Assembly (NCBI GenBank): GCA_029567705.1
Contig: JAKPXC010000058.1
Span: forward strand, 1 to 51,025
Source: Candidatus Cloacimonadota bacterium
Lineage (GTDB): Bacteria; Cloacimonadota; Cloacimonadia; Cloacimonadales; Cloacimonadaceae
DNA: 51,025 bases
Reading direction: 5' to 3'
Both the position numbers and the translations under genes were made by a program. Position 1 is the stretch's first letter; every line of letters begins with the position of its first letter. Of this stretch, positions 30,704 through 40,964 are shown one piece after another. Under the pieces are notes generated by a model. It saw only the letters and a list, made by a program, of their open reading frames with translations. It ran no database searches and was not told the DNA's origin.

Positions 30704-32656
30704 ATGAAACGTGCTTTTAATGATACAGAATTCCAAGCCAGTATCCAACTGGCAGACGATATAATGCAAACTGAGAGACAGGAAGCGCTCAAGCTTTTTG
30801 CCAAGCTGGAGCTATACTATTCCGAGGTGGATTTTACCGGGCATCCCGCTGCGGAGATTCAGACCCTCACGGGTCTGGCCAGATACCGCATTGAAGAGCG
30901 GGAATTGCAGATAGCCGAAGAGCTGATGCAAAAAGCCCTTAAGATAGCTGAAGAACATAACCTTCCGGACGAGATAATCCGCGTTAAGTCTGCTTTGGCC
31001 GTGGTTTATTCTTTGCGGGGAGAACAGGTCTCTGCCATTACCACCTGGGAAGACCTGATGGAAAACATGGATGAAGACCACTACATGTGGAACACGATCG
31101 TGACCAATCTGATCGTGGCCTACGGCTATACGAAGCAATTCTACCATGCTATCGATTTATCTTTCAAGCTGCTGGAATTCTATGACAATCACGAGAACCC
31201 CGGAGGACGCCTGATAGCTTTGATCAATTTGGGCAATGCCTACAGATCCAAAAGTGATGCAGACAAGGCGGAAAAGTGTTATAGAGAAGCCATTAACATC
31301 GCCAAAGAGATAGAAAACTATCCTTACCTCAGCTATGCACTCAGCAACCTGAGTATGAATCTTTCAGATCAAAAGCGTCACGAAGAGGCCTTCGATGTGG
31401 CTCAGCAAGCTCTGGAACTGCATAGGGACTATTTCTCCGAAGCTCATGTGGGCAGTTCTTATGCCAATATTGGCTCCATCCTCTTGAAGTCCGACCGGAA
31501 TGAGGAAGCCCTGGACTATCTTCAGAAAGCCTTGGTAATCTTTGGGAATTACGACGATGTCGCCGAGCTGATAGGAGTGGAGCAAAACCTGGGCCAGGCC
31601 TATCTGCGGCTCAACCGTCCCGAAGAAGCTCTGCCTCATCTGCTCAAGGGGAAAGAACTCAGCCTCTCCAAAGACTACCAGCAATCCCACTCAAAAGCCT
31701 GTCAGGTTTTGGCAGAATACTATGAATCCCAAGGTGACTATACCAATATGGCAGCCGAATATAAGAGACTGGCAGAGATACAAACCGAGCTATACGAAGA
31801 AGTTTCCTCAAACATGATCTCCCGCCAGGAATCTGAGTATCTGCGCAGAAAGATAGAGATGCAAAACGACAATCTGAAGCAGAAGAATCAAGAACTGGAA
31901 GAATCCAATGCCCTCGTAAGTAAACAGGCTGCCGAGCTTAAAGAAAGCAATGCCGAGCTGCAAAACTCGTTGGATACTCTGAACAAGCTGGTTTCCTTGA
32001 TCTCACACGATGTGCGCGGTCCCGCCTCCAGCATCTCCTCTGCCCTACGCATGATACTGGATGATGAATTTGATGAAGACCTGAAGAAAGTGCTGATGGA
32101 TGATATGATCCGTTCTATGGATGGAATCACGGATCTTGTGACTGAGATTCTGCTCTGGATCCAATCCCGCCGATACAGCTCCGGCTTGGAGGAAATGATG
32201 CACGAAACCGAACTCATCCCTCTAATCAACAGCACCATGGAACTCCATAAAAGCCAGGTAGGCACAAAAAACATCACGGTCCAAAGGGACTTTAACAATC
32301 TGCAGATCTCAGCCTTTACAGAACCCATCACGCTTAAAATTGTGCTGCGAAACATTATCAGCAATGCCATCAAATTCACTCCCGATAAAGGCACCATAAA
32401 ACTTAGCACCATCCAGACAGACACGCATGCCCTCATCATGATAGAAGACAACGGCGTGGGAATGGATCAGGAGAAGATCGATCTGCTTCTGCGCCAGGAA
32501 CTTCGCTCCAGCCCTGGTACAAACCAGGAAGAAGGAAGCGGAATGGGCCTGCAGCTTAGCCTTGGTTACCTCAAACTGCTTGGTGCCGATCTGGATCTTA
32601 AGAGCAATCCCGGCATTGGAACACTCTTTACGATCTACCTGCCGCTGAAGGCATAA
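30704..32656 (+). CDS. Soluble TPR-coiled-coil sensor histidine kinase
   Basis: N-terminal TPRs, coiled coil, H-box 'LISHDVRGPASSI', N box 'LRNIISNAIKFTP', G boxes 'IEDNGVGM' and 'GSGMGLQLSLGYLKLLG'. Confidence 0.88.
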   Translation: MKRAFNDTEFQASIQLADDIMQTERQEALKLFAKLELYYSEVDFTGHPAAEIQTLTGLARYRIEERELQIAEELMQKALKIAEEHNLPDEIIRVKSALAVVYSLRGEQVSAITTWEDLMENMDEDHYMWNTIVTNLIVAYGYTKQFYHAIDLSFKLLEFYDNHENPGGRLIALINLGNAYRSKSDADKAEKCYREAINIAKEIENYPYLSYALSNLSMNLSDQKRHEEAFDVAQQALELHRDYFSEAHVGSSYANIGSILLKSDRNEEALDYLQKALVIFGNYDDVAELIGVEQNLGQAYLRLNRPEEALPHLLKGKELSLSKDYQQSHSKACQVLAEYYESQGDYTNMAAEYKRLAEIQTELYEEVSSNMISRQESEYLRRKIEMQNDNLKQKNQELEESNALVSKQAAELKESNAELQNSLDTLNKLVSLISHDVRGPASSISSALRMILDDEFDEDLKKVLMDDMIRSMDGITDLVTEILLWIQSRRYSSGLEEMMHETELIPLINSTMELHKSQVGTKNITVQRDFNNLQISAFTEPITLKIVLRNIISNAIKFTPDKGTIKLSTIQTDTHALIMIEDNGVGMDQEKIDLLLRQELRSSPGTNQEEGSGMGLQLSLGYLKLLGADLDLKSNPGIGTLFTIYLPLKA

Positions 32657-32664
32657 CTCAGAAA

Positions 32665-32768
32665 GTGACTAGTAACTAGTGATTAGTGACTAGAGCTGCT
32701 GCTGTCGCTGGTTAGTGAACAGAGAACAGAAAATGACGAGTAACAAGTAACGAGTTACAAGTGCTGCG
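32665..32768 (+). repeat. Two consecutive heptamer AGTRAYN tracts, each ending AG(A/T)GCTGC
   Basis: AGTGACT AGTAACT AGTGATT AGTGACT AGAGCTGC; then AGTGAAC AGAGAAC AGAAAATGACG AGTAACA AGTAACG AGTTACA AGTGCTGC. Confidence 0.85.
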
Positions 32769-32776
32769 GAGGATAT

Positions 32777-34144
32777 ATGAGTTACGTACATCTACATACG
32801 CATAGCCAGTTCAGTTGGTTGGATGGTGCCTGCATCATTGATGATCTGGTGCAGAGAGCCGTGGAATTGAAAATGCCGGCTGTATCTATCACAGACCGGA
32901 ACAGCGTGGCCGGTGCTTCCCTATTGTGGCATCGGTGTATCAAGGCCGGGATCAAGCCGATCATCGGGTTGGAGATTGAAGTATTAAACGATCCGGGAGA
33001 TGGCAGAGCCTTTTCCGTGATCCTGCTGGCCAAGAATGGCTCCGGTTACGAGAATCTCTGCCGCTTGATCACTCTGGCTTATGAGCGGGACCCCTTTAAC
33101 CCCAGGATCATCAAAACCCAGCTTCGGGACCATGCTCAAGACCTGATCTGCCTCTCCTTCAGCGTGGTGGGAGAGCTTTGCACTCTGCTTCTGGAAGGCT
33201 GTGACGAGGCGGCAAGGCAGGTATCAGATTGGTATTATGAGGTCTTTGGAGAGGATTACTATTACGAACTGCAGTATCACGGCCTCCCCAAAGAAGCGAT
33301 TGCCATGAACAAGCTGCTGAATCTTACCTACATGACCGGTATTCCCGTGGTGCTCACCAACGATTGCCACTACCTGGAACCTAAAGAATCCTCCGCCATC
33401 GATGCTCTGAACTGCCTCAGAAAGGGGATCGACTTCAGCCACCCGGAGGCTAAACGCTTCGCCTGCAACGAATACTATTTCAAGACTCCCAAGGAGATGA
33501 AAGCGCTATATCAATTCCCGGCCCGGGCCATCAAGAACACCCTTGCCATAGCTGAAAAGATCAACGTAACCGATGGTTATATCCCCGTTTCTGACGACAC
33601 TCTCAGTGTAGCCGGAGTGGTAAATATCCTCCGCACCTTTTCCCACTCCCCGGGGATCGATTTCAAGCCCAACAGCAAGCATATAAACGTTTCCCTGATG
33701 GATTGTAAATCTGCCGATCTGCTGAAGCATCTCCGCAAGAAACTGCCGGATTACGATATCCTCCAGTTTACGGAATATGAACCCTGGATGCCCCAAGCAA
33801 TCTATGCAGAAGTCTTGAAGACGATGAGAGTTCCGGAAGCGAAGATCAGGGAACTCTGTGAAGTGATTCCGCCCGAGGCAAAGACACTGCTGGAAGCATT
33901 TCTGATCAGCACCGATTTCTCCTGCCTTTCCAGTGAGGACTTCGTCTGTGAATCAGCCTTCAGAATAGCCGATACTCTGATCGATACCTTCAAAGAAGAA
34001 AGACCGCTCGAGCAAAACATCGCCTTGATCCCAAAGGATATGGCCATACCGGTTGTCCGAGATAGTGATGGTATCCACAGGGCTCAGTACGACTCCCAAT
34101 TCATCTCCGAACTGGGCTTAATCAGTCTGGAGTTCAGACCGTAA
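32777..34144 (+). CDS. Truncated DnaE-like paralog (degenerate PHP domain, no polymerase active site)
   Basis: MSYVHLHTHSQFSWLDGAC...ITDRNSVAG...LTNDCHYLEPKES aligns with the 10126-13566 DnaE N-terminus; lacks GPGRGSAAGS and PDIDIDF; SD 'GGAGG' before ATG. Confidence 0.85.
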   Translation: MSYVHLHTHSQFSWLDGACIIDDLVQRAVELKMPAVSITDRNSVAGASLLWHRCIKAGIKPIIGLEIEVLNDPGDGRAFSVILLAKNGSGYENLCRLITLAYERDPFNPRIIKTQLRDHAQDLICLSFSVVGELCTLLLEGCDEAARQVSDWYYEVFGEDYYYELQYHGLPKEAIAMNKLLNLTYMTGIPVVLTNDCHYLEPKESSAIDALNCLRKGIDFSHPEAKRFACNEYYFKTPKEMKALYQFPARAIKNTLAIAEKINVTDGYIPVSDDTLSVAGVVNILRTFSHSPGIDFKPNSKHINVSLMDCKSADLLKHLRKKLPDYDILQFTEYEPWMPQAIYAEVLKTMRVPEAKIRELCEVIPPEAKTLLEAFLISTDFSCLSSEDFVCESAFRIADTLIDTFKEERPLEQNIALIPKDMAIPVVRDSDGIHRAQYDSQFISELGLISLEFRP

Positions 34145-34244
34145 CTGGATACTAGGGAAAATAACTATAAACCGTAGATAGATAGCTCCCCTGACTTGCC
34201 CCATTAATAGCGAGAAAATTCTCTTTTTTTGCTGATAAGCTGCC

Positions 34245-34326
34245 GACTCTTCACCGTGTCTTGCAGGACTCTTCCCGAACAAAGTGTTCGGGAAGAGTCG
34301 GCCAAGAGTCGACGAAGAGTCGGGGA
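34245..34326. repeat. 11-bp-periodic palindromic element, copy B
   Basis: GACTCTTCACC GTGTCTTGCAG GACTCTTCCCG AACAAAGTGTT CGGGAAGAGTC GGCCAAGAGTC GACGAAGAGTC, then GGGGA. Confidence 0.9.
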
Positions 34327-34397
34327 CACATCCGGAATGATCAGAGAATCAATAATGAATTGTGATTGAAACTACGTACTCAGCTCTATACATACGA

Positions 34398-34421
34398 CAG
34401 ATTATAGCGAGGGTGCGAAGC
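34398..34421 (+). repeat. Partial copy of the 7694-7885 inverted-repeat arm
   Basis: CAGATTATAGCGAGGGTGCGAAGC versus CAGATTATAGCGAGGGTGCGGAGCGAAGC. Confidence 0.75.
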
Positions 34422-34438
34422 AGCGGGGACTGCTACCT

Positions 34439-34505
34439 TTGGAGTTCATGCCGGCTAGCTAACTTATACAATATCTCCAGACTACACAGCCGGCATGGAC
34501 TTCAA
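34439..34505 (+). repeat. Wobble-hairpin family, copy 1
   Basis: TTGGAGTTCA-TGCCGGCT ... AGCCGGCA-TGGACTTCAA (34439-34456 / 34488-34505). Confidence 0.8.
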
Positions 34506-34552
34506 GCATTGGGTGGTTAGCATGGACTGGATACTCTGCTTCGCCTCGCTCT

Positions 34553-34623
34553 GGTTGAAGTCCACGGCGGCACTGAGCTATGAGATGTATGGATAATTGA
34601 GAAAGTCGCCGTGAACTCCAACC
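34553..34623 (-). repeat. Wobble-hairpin family, copy 2 (minus orientation)
   Basis: On the minus strand: GGTTGGAGTTCA-CGGCG ... CGCCG-TGGACTTCAACC (34607-34623 / 34553-34569). Confidence 0.8.
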
Positions 34624-34753
34624 GGTGGAGCGGCAGCAGCGAAGCATTAACTCATTAACTATTCACTATAAACCCAGCTTCCCACTTTCTCATTGACAGC
34701 CAAAGCCTTCTCTGAAAGAATAGAAAATCAGTCTGAACTCATGAGGAGACGAA

Positions 34754-36193
34754 ATGAGCTTGTCCACGCAAGCCAAAGAGAAACTTGCCCGCTTCCTTGA
34801 GGAAGAGAAGATTATCTGCCGGGGAGACAAGATTATAGCTGCCTGTTCAGGCGGTGCTGATTCTGTTGCTCTGATCTATCTTTTGGGGCAAATGCGCTTC
34901 GATTTGAAGCTTAGTTTATTGGTCGTCCACATAGATCATCAGACCCGGCCGGAAGCCAATGAAGCGGAAGCGGAGCTGGTCAAGGAGATCTGCCGCCGGC
35001 TCAATGTAGCCCTCGTGATCCGTAAGATCAAGCCAGAACCCGGCCCCGGCTTTGAGAACCGTGCCCGGGATATGCGCTTTGCAGAGTTTGAGAAAATCCT
35101 GAGAATCTATAACTTCAACAAGCTCGCACTAGGGCATCACAAGAACGATCAGGCTGAGACCGTGCTCATGAACCTGATGCGTGGCTCCGGGATTGGCGGT
35201 ATGGGCGGTATCAAGCCGAGTTCTGCTCCAGTGATTCATCCCCTGCTCTGTTTCCGGAAGCAGGAACTGATTGAGCTGCTGCGCTCGGAGAATCTTCCCT
35301 GGGCTGAAGACGCCTCAAATAGCGATATAAGCCTGAGACGCAATTACCTAAGAAACCGGATCATTCCCCTGCTGGAGGAGAACGTTCATCCTTCCGTTGT
35401 AGAAAAGATCTCATTGCAGGCTGCCATCAGCCGGGAAGCCGAGACCTTTTTTCGCGAACAGGCCAAGCAGCGCTTCAAACGCCTCTGCACAGATCAGAGC
35501 CCAACCCGTATCGTCCTGAACCTCAAAGGGCTGAGCAACCTCAGTTCTATAGAGCAGTTTTACACGCTACGCCGGGCATACAGCCTGCTTAGTGGTACAG
35601 AACAGGATTTTTATTGGCATAGTCTTACGGATATCCAGGCACTATACGGCAGCGATGGCAGCAAAGAGAGTGCACTACAAAAGGGTATCCGGGTGGAACG
35701 GCGTTATGAGGAACTTTATCTCTACACACCGCAGGATTCTCTGGCTGTTCCTCCGCCGGAAGCGGTGACCGTGGAGGAAGACCGCTCCCGTGCCGTTTGG
35801 GGCAACATGCGGTTTAGTTTTAAGCATATCAAGGTCTTACCAAAGCATGAAGAATATGGAAAGCACTGCATTTATCTGGATGCGGAGAAGGTGGTCTTTC
35901 CCATCATTATCCGCAGCCGGGAAGAAGGAGATCGCTTCATTCCCAAAGGCATGCAGAATTTCAAGAAGCTGAAGGACTTTTTTATTGACGAAAAAGTAGC
36001 AAAAAATGAGAGGGATAGGATGGCTATAGTCTGCGATAGTGAAAAAATCCTCTGGATCGCCGGGATGAGAATGGATCAGAGAGCCTGCCCCGGTCCGGAA
36101 AGCAGCCGCTATCTGCAGATACATCTCGAATCTATGGACGAGAAGCCAAACCGGGCTGCCAACAGACTTAAAAAACAGGGAGATAACGAATGA
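34754..36193 (+). CDS. tilS: tRNA(Ile)-lysidine synthetase
   Basis: PP-loop SGGADSVALIYLL; HHKNDQAETVLMNLMRGSGIGGMGGI; C-terminal TilS domain. Confidence 0.95.
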   Translation: MSLSTQAKEKLARFLEEEKIICRGDKIIAACSGGADSVALIYLLGQMRFDLKLSLLVVHIDHQTRPEANEAEAELVKEICRRLNVALVIRKIKPEPGPGFENRARDMRFAEFEKILRIYNFNKLALGHHKNDQAETVLMNLMRGSGIGGMGGIKPSSAPVIHPLLCFRKQELIELLRSENLPWAEDASNSDISLRRNYLRNRIIPLLEENVHPSVVEKISLQAAISREAETFFREQAKQRFKRLCTDQSPTRIVLNLKGLSNLSSIEQFYTLRRAYSLLSGTEQDFYWHSLTDIQALYGSDGSKESALQKGIRVERRYEELYLYTPQDSLAVPPPEAVTVEEDRSRAVWGNMRFSFKHIKVLPKHEEYGKHCIYLDAEKVVFPIIIRSREEGDRFIPKGMQNFKKLKDFFIDEKVAKNERDRMAIVCDSEKILWIAGMRMDQRACPGPESSRYLQIHLESMDEKPNRAANRLKKQGDNE

Positions 36194-36735
36194 ACTCTAT
36201 GAATTGTGATATATCTGCTGTACTTTTTGACGAGTATAAAATACAAACCCGAATCAGGGAGATTGGATGCCAAATCTCGGCTGAATATGCCGGAAAAGTG
36301 CCCGTCTTTGTGGGAATTCTCAAAGGCGGTTTCATCTTTTTGAGTGATCTGGTGCGCAGCATCTCTATTCCGCTGGAGCTGGATTTTCTGGCTGTTTCCA
36401 GCTATGGAGCGGGAACCATTAGCACCGGAACGGTCAAGATCCAGAAGGACATCGAGATAGATCTCACCGGCAGAGATGTGATCATTGTGGAAGACATAGT
36501 GGATAGTGGATTGACCCTCCAGTATATCCGCGGTTATCTGGAAAAGCACAATCCCTCCTCTGTGAAAATCTGTGTGCTGCTGGATAAGCCGGAAGCACAT
36601 AAGATAGATGTGAGTTACGACTTTGTCGGCTTCAATATCGGCAACGAGTTTGTGGTGGGTTATGGCTTGGATTTTGCCGAGCGTTACCGTAACCTGCCCT
36701 ATATTGGAATCTTGAAAGAAGAGCTATATTCATGA
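36190..36735 (+). CDS. hpt: Hypoxanthine phosphoribosyltransferase
   Basis: PRPP-binding 'VIIVEDIVDSGLTL'; VGFNIGNEFVVGYGLDFAERYRNLPYIGIL. Confidence 0.95.
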   Translation: MNSMNCDISAVLFDEYKIQTRIREIGCQISAEYAGKVPVFVGILKGGFIFLSDLVRSISIPLELDFLAVSSYGAGTISTGTVKIQKDIEIDLTGRDVIIVEDIVDSGLTLQYIRGYLEKHNPSSVKICVLLDKPEAHKIDVSYDFVGFNIGNEFVVGYGLDFAERYRNLPYIGILKEELYS

Positions 36736-38945
36736 AAGTTAAATACATAATGCTAGTCCTGATCTGCCTGGGCATAAACCTGGCATGGGCAGTGGCGGAC
36801 AGCAGTTCCGGCACTCAGCCGGATCCCGGGGAGATACTCAAAACCGACCCGTTTGGTCAGTTTCAGTATGTTGTGCGTGGTATAATTATCACCATCCTGG
36901 GTATATCATTGATCAGTCTGTTCAGGATATTTATGATAAGAAAACAGAACAAGAAAAACGATAAACCGGGAGCCAATCCCGGGCAAGGCCCCCAGAAAGC
37001 GCCTCAAAACCCGCCTCCCAAGAGATCGCAGCTTTCTCTCACCATGGTCTTTTTGATCCTGATGATCTCGGTAGTGGTCTATCACGTGATGACCCGTTCT
37101 ACCGAGCAGATCACCAAGGCTCCGTATAATCTCTTTCAAAGGCAGGTGGCTCTGGGAGACGTCGCTGCGGTGCAATTCTCTGAAAAGGATATCTATTACA
37201 CGGATCAATCCGGTAAAAAATATGTAACCGTGATGCCCTTTGAGGATCCCCGTCTGGTGGATTCTCTGGTGGTGAAAGATGCCACTGTAACGGTGATCAA
37301 GCCATCCCGCTGGGCTGGCATTCTCTCCTATTTCTTCCCCTTTATCCTGCTGATCGGCTTTTGGTGGTTCTTTATGCGGGGCATGAACTCGCAGAACAAC
37401 AAGGCGTTCAGCTTTGGCAAAAGCAAAGCCAAGCTGCACGAAGCCACCAAGAGCAGGGTTACTTTTAAAGATGTAGCCGGAGTGGACGAAGCCAAGGAAG
37501 AGCTGCAGGAGATTGTGGAATTCCTCAAAGACCCCAAGAAGTTCCAGCGCCTGGGCGGCAGAATCCCGCGGGGCGTGCTGCTGGTGGGACGTCCCGGAAC
37601 AGGTAAGACTCTTCTGGCCAAAGCTGTGTCCGGAGAAGCCGGCGTGCCATTCTTTTCCATCTCCGGTTCGGACTTTGTGGAAATGTTTGTGGGTGTGGGC
37701 GCAGCCCGCGTGAGAGACCTCTTTGATCAGGCCAAGAAACACTCTCCGTGTATTACTTTTATCGACGAGATTGATGCGGTGGGACGTCACCGCGGCACTG
37801 GTCTGGGCGGTGGACACGATGAGCGTGAGCAGACTTTGAACCAGCTCCTGGTGGAGATGGATGGCTTTGAACCCAATGAAGCCGTGATCATTATCGCTGC
37901 TACAAACCGTCCGGACATCCTCGATCCGGCGCTCTTGCGTCCCGGGCGTTTTGACCGGCAGGTAACGGTTGATCTTCCCGATATCAAAGGCAGAACCGAG
38001 ATTCTCAAGGTTCACGCCGCCAAGGTTCCTCTGGCGGAAAACGTTGCCCTGGAACTGATTGCCCGTGGCACTCCCGGTTTCAGCGGTGCTGATCTGGCCA
38101 ATATCGTCAATGAAGCAGCTTTGATAGCAGCTTCTCATAACAAGAAAGCCATCGAAATGAGCGATTTTGAAGAGGCTAAAGACAAGCTGACTCTGGGTAA
38201 AGAAAAGAAAAGCCGGGTGATTCCGGAAGAAGACAAGAAGATCACAGCCTATCATGAGATTGGGCATGTGCTGACCTCAATTTTTCAGGATAAAACCGAG
38301 CCTGTGCACAAGGTCTCCATTATTCCCAGAGGCTTTACAGGGGGGGCTACTCACTATCTGATGAGCGATAAGACCGGCTATTCCCGCAGTTATCTGAACC
38401 AGCTTCTGGTGACCATGATGGGTGGCAGGGCTGCCGAAGAGATTGTCTTCAATGAGCTTACCACCGGAGCCGGGAACGATATCGAACGGATCTCGGATAT
38501 TGCCAAGAAGATGGTTTGTTCCTGGGGTATGAGTGACCAAGTGGGACCCATGACCCTTGGTAAGGAACAAAGCGAAGTCTTTCTGGGTAAAGATTTGGGC
38601 AGCCGGGACGTTCACAGCAATGAAACCGCTCTCCTGATAGATTCTGAAATCCGTAAGATCATCACAGATGCCCATGATAAAGCTCTGCAGATCCTGAGGG
38701 ATCACTCCGCTCTGCTGGATGTGATGGCCAAAGCTCTGCTGGATAAGGAAACTATGGGAACGGATGATATCTTTGAGCTCATCCTGGAGAACATCTCCGA
38801 GGAAGAGAAGAGCTTGGTGCAAGCCAAGTTTGACCGGGCCAGGGAAATGCGTTTTGACTATGCGGATGCTCCTGTGGAAGGCTCCTCCGTGCAAGATGCA
38901 GAGGCAGGAGATTCCACAGAAGAATCCACACTTGGGAGAGCTTGA
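36732..38945 (+). CDS. ftsH: ATP-dependent zinc metalloprotease FtsH
   Basis: Walker [12 protein letters not shown], 'HEIGH' zinc motif ([10 protein letters not shown]), two N-terminal TM segments. Confidence 0.96.
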   Translation: MKVKYIMLVLICLGINLAWAVADSSSGTQPDPGEILKTDPFGQFQYVVRGIIITILGISLISLFRIFMIRKQNKKNDKPGANPGQGPQKAPQNPPPKRSQLSLTMVFLILMISVVVYHVMTRSTEQITKAPYNLFQRQVALGDVAAVQFSEKDIYYTDQSGKKYVTVMPFEDPRLVDSLVVKDATVTVIKPSRWAGILSYFFPFILLIGFWWFFMRGMNSQNNKAFSFGKSKAKLHEATKSRVTFKDVAGVDEAKEELQEIVEFLKDPKKFQRLGGRIPRGVLLVGRPGTGKTLLAKAVSGEAGVPFFSISGSDFVEMFVGVGAARVRDLFDQAKKHSPCITFIDEIDAVGRHRGTGLGGGHDEREQTLNQLLVEMDGFEPNEAVIIIAATNRPDILDPALLRPGRFDRQVTVDLPDIKGRTEILKVHAAKVPLAENVALELIARGTPGFSGADLANIVNEAALIAASHNKKAIEMSDFEEAKDKLTLGKEKKSRVIPEEDKKITAYHEIGHVLTSIFQDKTEPVHKVSIIPRGFTGGATHYLMSDKTGYSRSYLNQLLVTMMGGRAAEEIVFNELTTGAGNDIERISDIAKKMVCSWGMSDQVGPMTLGKEQSEVFLGKDLGSRDVHSNETALLIDSEIRKIITDAHDKALQILRDHSALLDVMAKALLDKETMGTDDIFELILENISEEEKSLVQAKFDRAREMRFDYADAPVEGSSVQDAEAGDSTEESTLGRA

Positions 38946-38965
38946 GCCCGTCTCAGACAGAGAAG

Positions 38966-40291
38966 ATGAGTAGCAATCTGAAGAATATGTTCCGCGCTTT
39001 GACGGTGAGAAACTACCGCCTCTTCTTTGCGGGACAGGGAATATCTCTGATCGGCACATGGATACAGAGAACCACCATGGGCTGGTTTGTTTACCGGCTC
39101 ACGGATTCTGTGTTTCTGTTGGGCTTGATCAGTTTCCTTTCCATGATTCCCTCCATCTTCGTCAGTCCCTTTGCCGGCACTTGGGCAGATCGCTGGAACC
39201 GTCATAAGATCATCATAGGCACGCAGATCGCTTTCTGCATTCAAACCTCACTGCTGGCTATCTTTGTGCTCACGGGGGTCATCAGCTCTTCCAGAATCTG
39301 GATTCTGATGCTTCTGGCCTTGGCGCAGGGACTTATAGAAGGCGTCGATGCGCCTATCCGGCAATCCTTTGTTATCGATCTGGTGCAGGTAAAAAGCATG
39401 GTGCCCAATGCTATTGCGATGAACTCTGCTATGTTCAATGCTGCCCGCCTGGTGGGCCCTGCTCTGGGTGGCTTCCTGATCCAGGCTTTTGGGGAGGCTA
39501 TCTGCTTCTCTATTAATGCAGTGTCCTATATTGCCGTGATCGCTATGCTCTTTATGATGCGGATACATTACGAGAGACAGGCACCCACTCAGGAATCTAC
39601 CATTCGCAAGATTGTGGAAGGCTGGCGCTACGCCTGGCACCAGTTCCCCATACGTATTCTGGTGGCGAATCTGGCGGTCTATACGATGTTTGGCATGTCT
39701 TATGCCACGCTTCTGCCGGTCTTTGCCAGAGATATTCTGAAGGGAAGCTCCAGCACTTTGGGCTTGATGCTGTCCACTGCCGGAATTGGAGCTCTGATAG
39801 GTTCCTTCTTCCTGGCCTCGCGCACCACCATACGTGGAATTGCCAACCGGATGCTTTGGATTGGAATGGCAGTAAGTTGCACTCTGGTGGTCTTTTCCTT
39901 TAGCAACAGCATCTATGTCAACCTGCCTCTGATGGTTATCATTGGCTTTGGTATGATGATGCAGATGGCTTCCACAAACACTCTGATTCAATCTGTGGTG
40001 GAAGACAAAATGCGGGGAAGGGTGCTGAGCATCTACACCATGGCTTTCACGGCAGTAACGCCTTTTGGTAGCCTGCTAGTGGGAAGCCTCTCCAGTGAGT
40101 TTGGAGTGCAATGGGCTATGGCAGCCTGTGCTCTGATCTGTTTCTTCTGGTCTCTGAGCGGTTTCTCCATCCTGAGCAAGTTCAGCCGGGCTGTGCTGCG
40201 GATGCTGATCAGAGCAGAGAATCAGGAAATCTATCGTCCGCGTCAGGTACGTCTGAGCCTCAAACCAGGAGTTGTGAATGAAAGTATTTAA
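38966..40291 (+). CDS. MFS transporter (EntS/MFS_3-like)
   Basis: 12-TM pattern; 'NYRLFFAGQGISLIGTWIQRTTMGWFVYRLTDS'. ATG 38966 preferred to TTG 38942. Confidence 0.88.
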   Translation: MSSNLKNMFRALTVRNYRLFFAGQGISLIGTWIQRTTMGWFVYRLTDSVFLLGLISFLSMIPSIFVSPFAGTWADRWNRHKIIIGTQIAFCIQTSLLAIFVLTGVISSSRIWILMLLALAQGLIEGVDAPIRQSFVIDLVQVKSMVPNAIAMNSAMFNAARLVGPALGGFLIQAFGEAICFSINAVSYIAVIAMLFMMRIHYERQAPTQESTIRKIVEGWRYAWHQFPIRILVANLAVYTMFGMSYATLLPVFARDILKGSSSTLGLMLSTAGIGALIGSFFLASRTTIRGIANRMLWIGMAVSCTLVVFSFSNSIYVNLPLMVIIGFGMMMQMASTNTLIQSVVEDKMRGRVLSIYTMAFTAVTPFGSLLVGSLSSEFGVQWAMAACALICFFWSLSGFSILSKFSRAVLRMLIRAENQEIYRPRQVRLSLKPGVVNESI

Positions 40292-40964
40292 ATACATAGG
40301 TGATGCCTCCTTGGATTACCGGGGAATCATGAAGCGGCACTCCGACCTGCAGATCGGAAACCTGATAATTCCCAGAGATAGCCTGGTGATAGCCGAACAG
40401 ACACACTCAAAGCTGGTGCATAACTGCCTCCCGGAAGACGGCGGTTCCGGCTTCGCAGAGCACCCTCAGATCAAAGAAGCCGATGGCCTTATCACCAATA
40501 TCCCGGGACAGTTCCTGTTGATCCGGACGGCAGACTGCAGCCCTATCCTCATTTGGGATGAGACTCAGATGGTTGTCTGCGCCTTGCACAGCGGCAGGGA
40601 AGGAACCCGCAGAAACATCGCAGAACAGGCCATACATCAGCTTATCCACGACTATTCCTGTAAGGTGGAAAACCTGAAGGCAGTAATTGGCCCGGGTATC
40701 TGCGAAGATCACTACGAAGTAAGCCCGGGTATCTATGAAGATTTCATCACCAGCATGGAAAGAGAGGGCAACCAGCCGGTCAGTGGCAGCTACCGTCACC
40801 TGGCTATTCAGGCCACTATCCGTATGCAATTACTGAAGGCCGGGATCCAAGCTACAGAGATCGAGTACCGGACAGTCTGTACCTATGAATCACCCGTGCA
40901 CTTCTCTTTTCGCCGGGATGGCACCCACAACCGCCAGATAAACGTTATTGGGATCGTGTTATGA
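40278..40964 (+). CDS. pgeF: YfiH/PgeF family multicopper polyphenol oxidase-like (purine nucleoside phosphorylase) protein
   Basis: 'LIRTADCSPILIWD', 'CALHSGREGTRRNI', 'IGPGICEDHYEVSPGIYEDF'. Confidence 0.88.
   Translation: MKVFKYIGDASLDYRGIMKRHSDLQIGNLIIPRDSLVIAEQTHSKLVHNCLPEDGGSGFAEHPQIKEADGLITNIPGQFLLIRTADCSPILIWDETQMVVCALHSGREGTRRNIAEQAIHQLIHDYSCKVENLKAVIGPGICEDHYEVSPGIYEDFITSMEREGNQPVSGSYRHLAIQATIRMQLLKAGIQATEIEYRTVCTYESPVHFSFRRDGTHNRQINVIGIVL

Noticed and set aside
32665-32768. CRISPR array
   Set aside because: Units are 7 bp, contiguous, without unique spacers; no cas genes in the window.
32777-34144. Interpretation of the DnaE-like gene as a simple frameshifted pseudogene
   Set aside because: The frame is open over 455 codons with an SD and a consistent internal deletion; pseudogene status would need comparative data.
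34439-34623. Integron attC sites or cassette array
   Set aside because: GTTGGAG/CTTCAAC resemble R boxes superficially, but GTTRRRY fails at the last base, orientation is wrong, and no integrase is present.
36906-38267. 453-aa minus-strand ORF
   Set aside because: Antisense shadow of ftsH; the sense frame is clearly coding.
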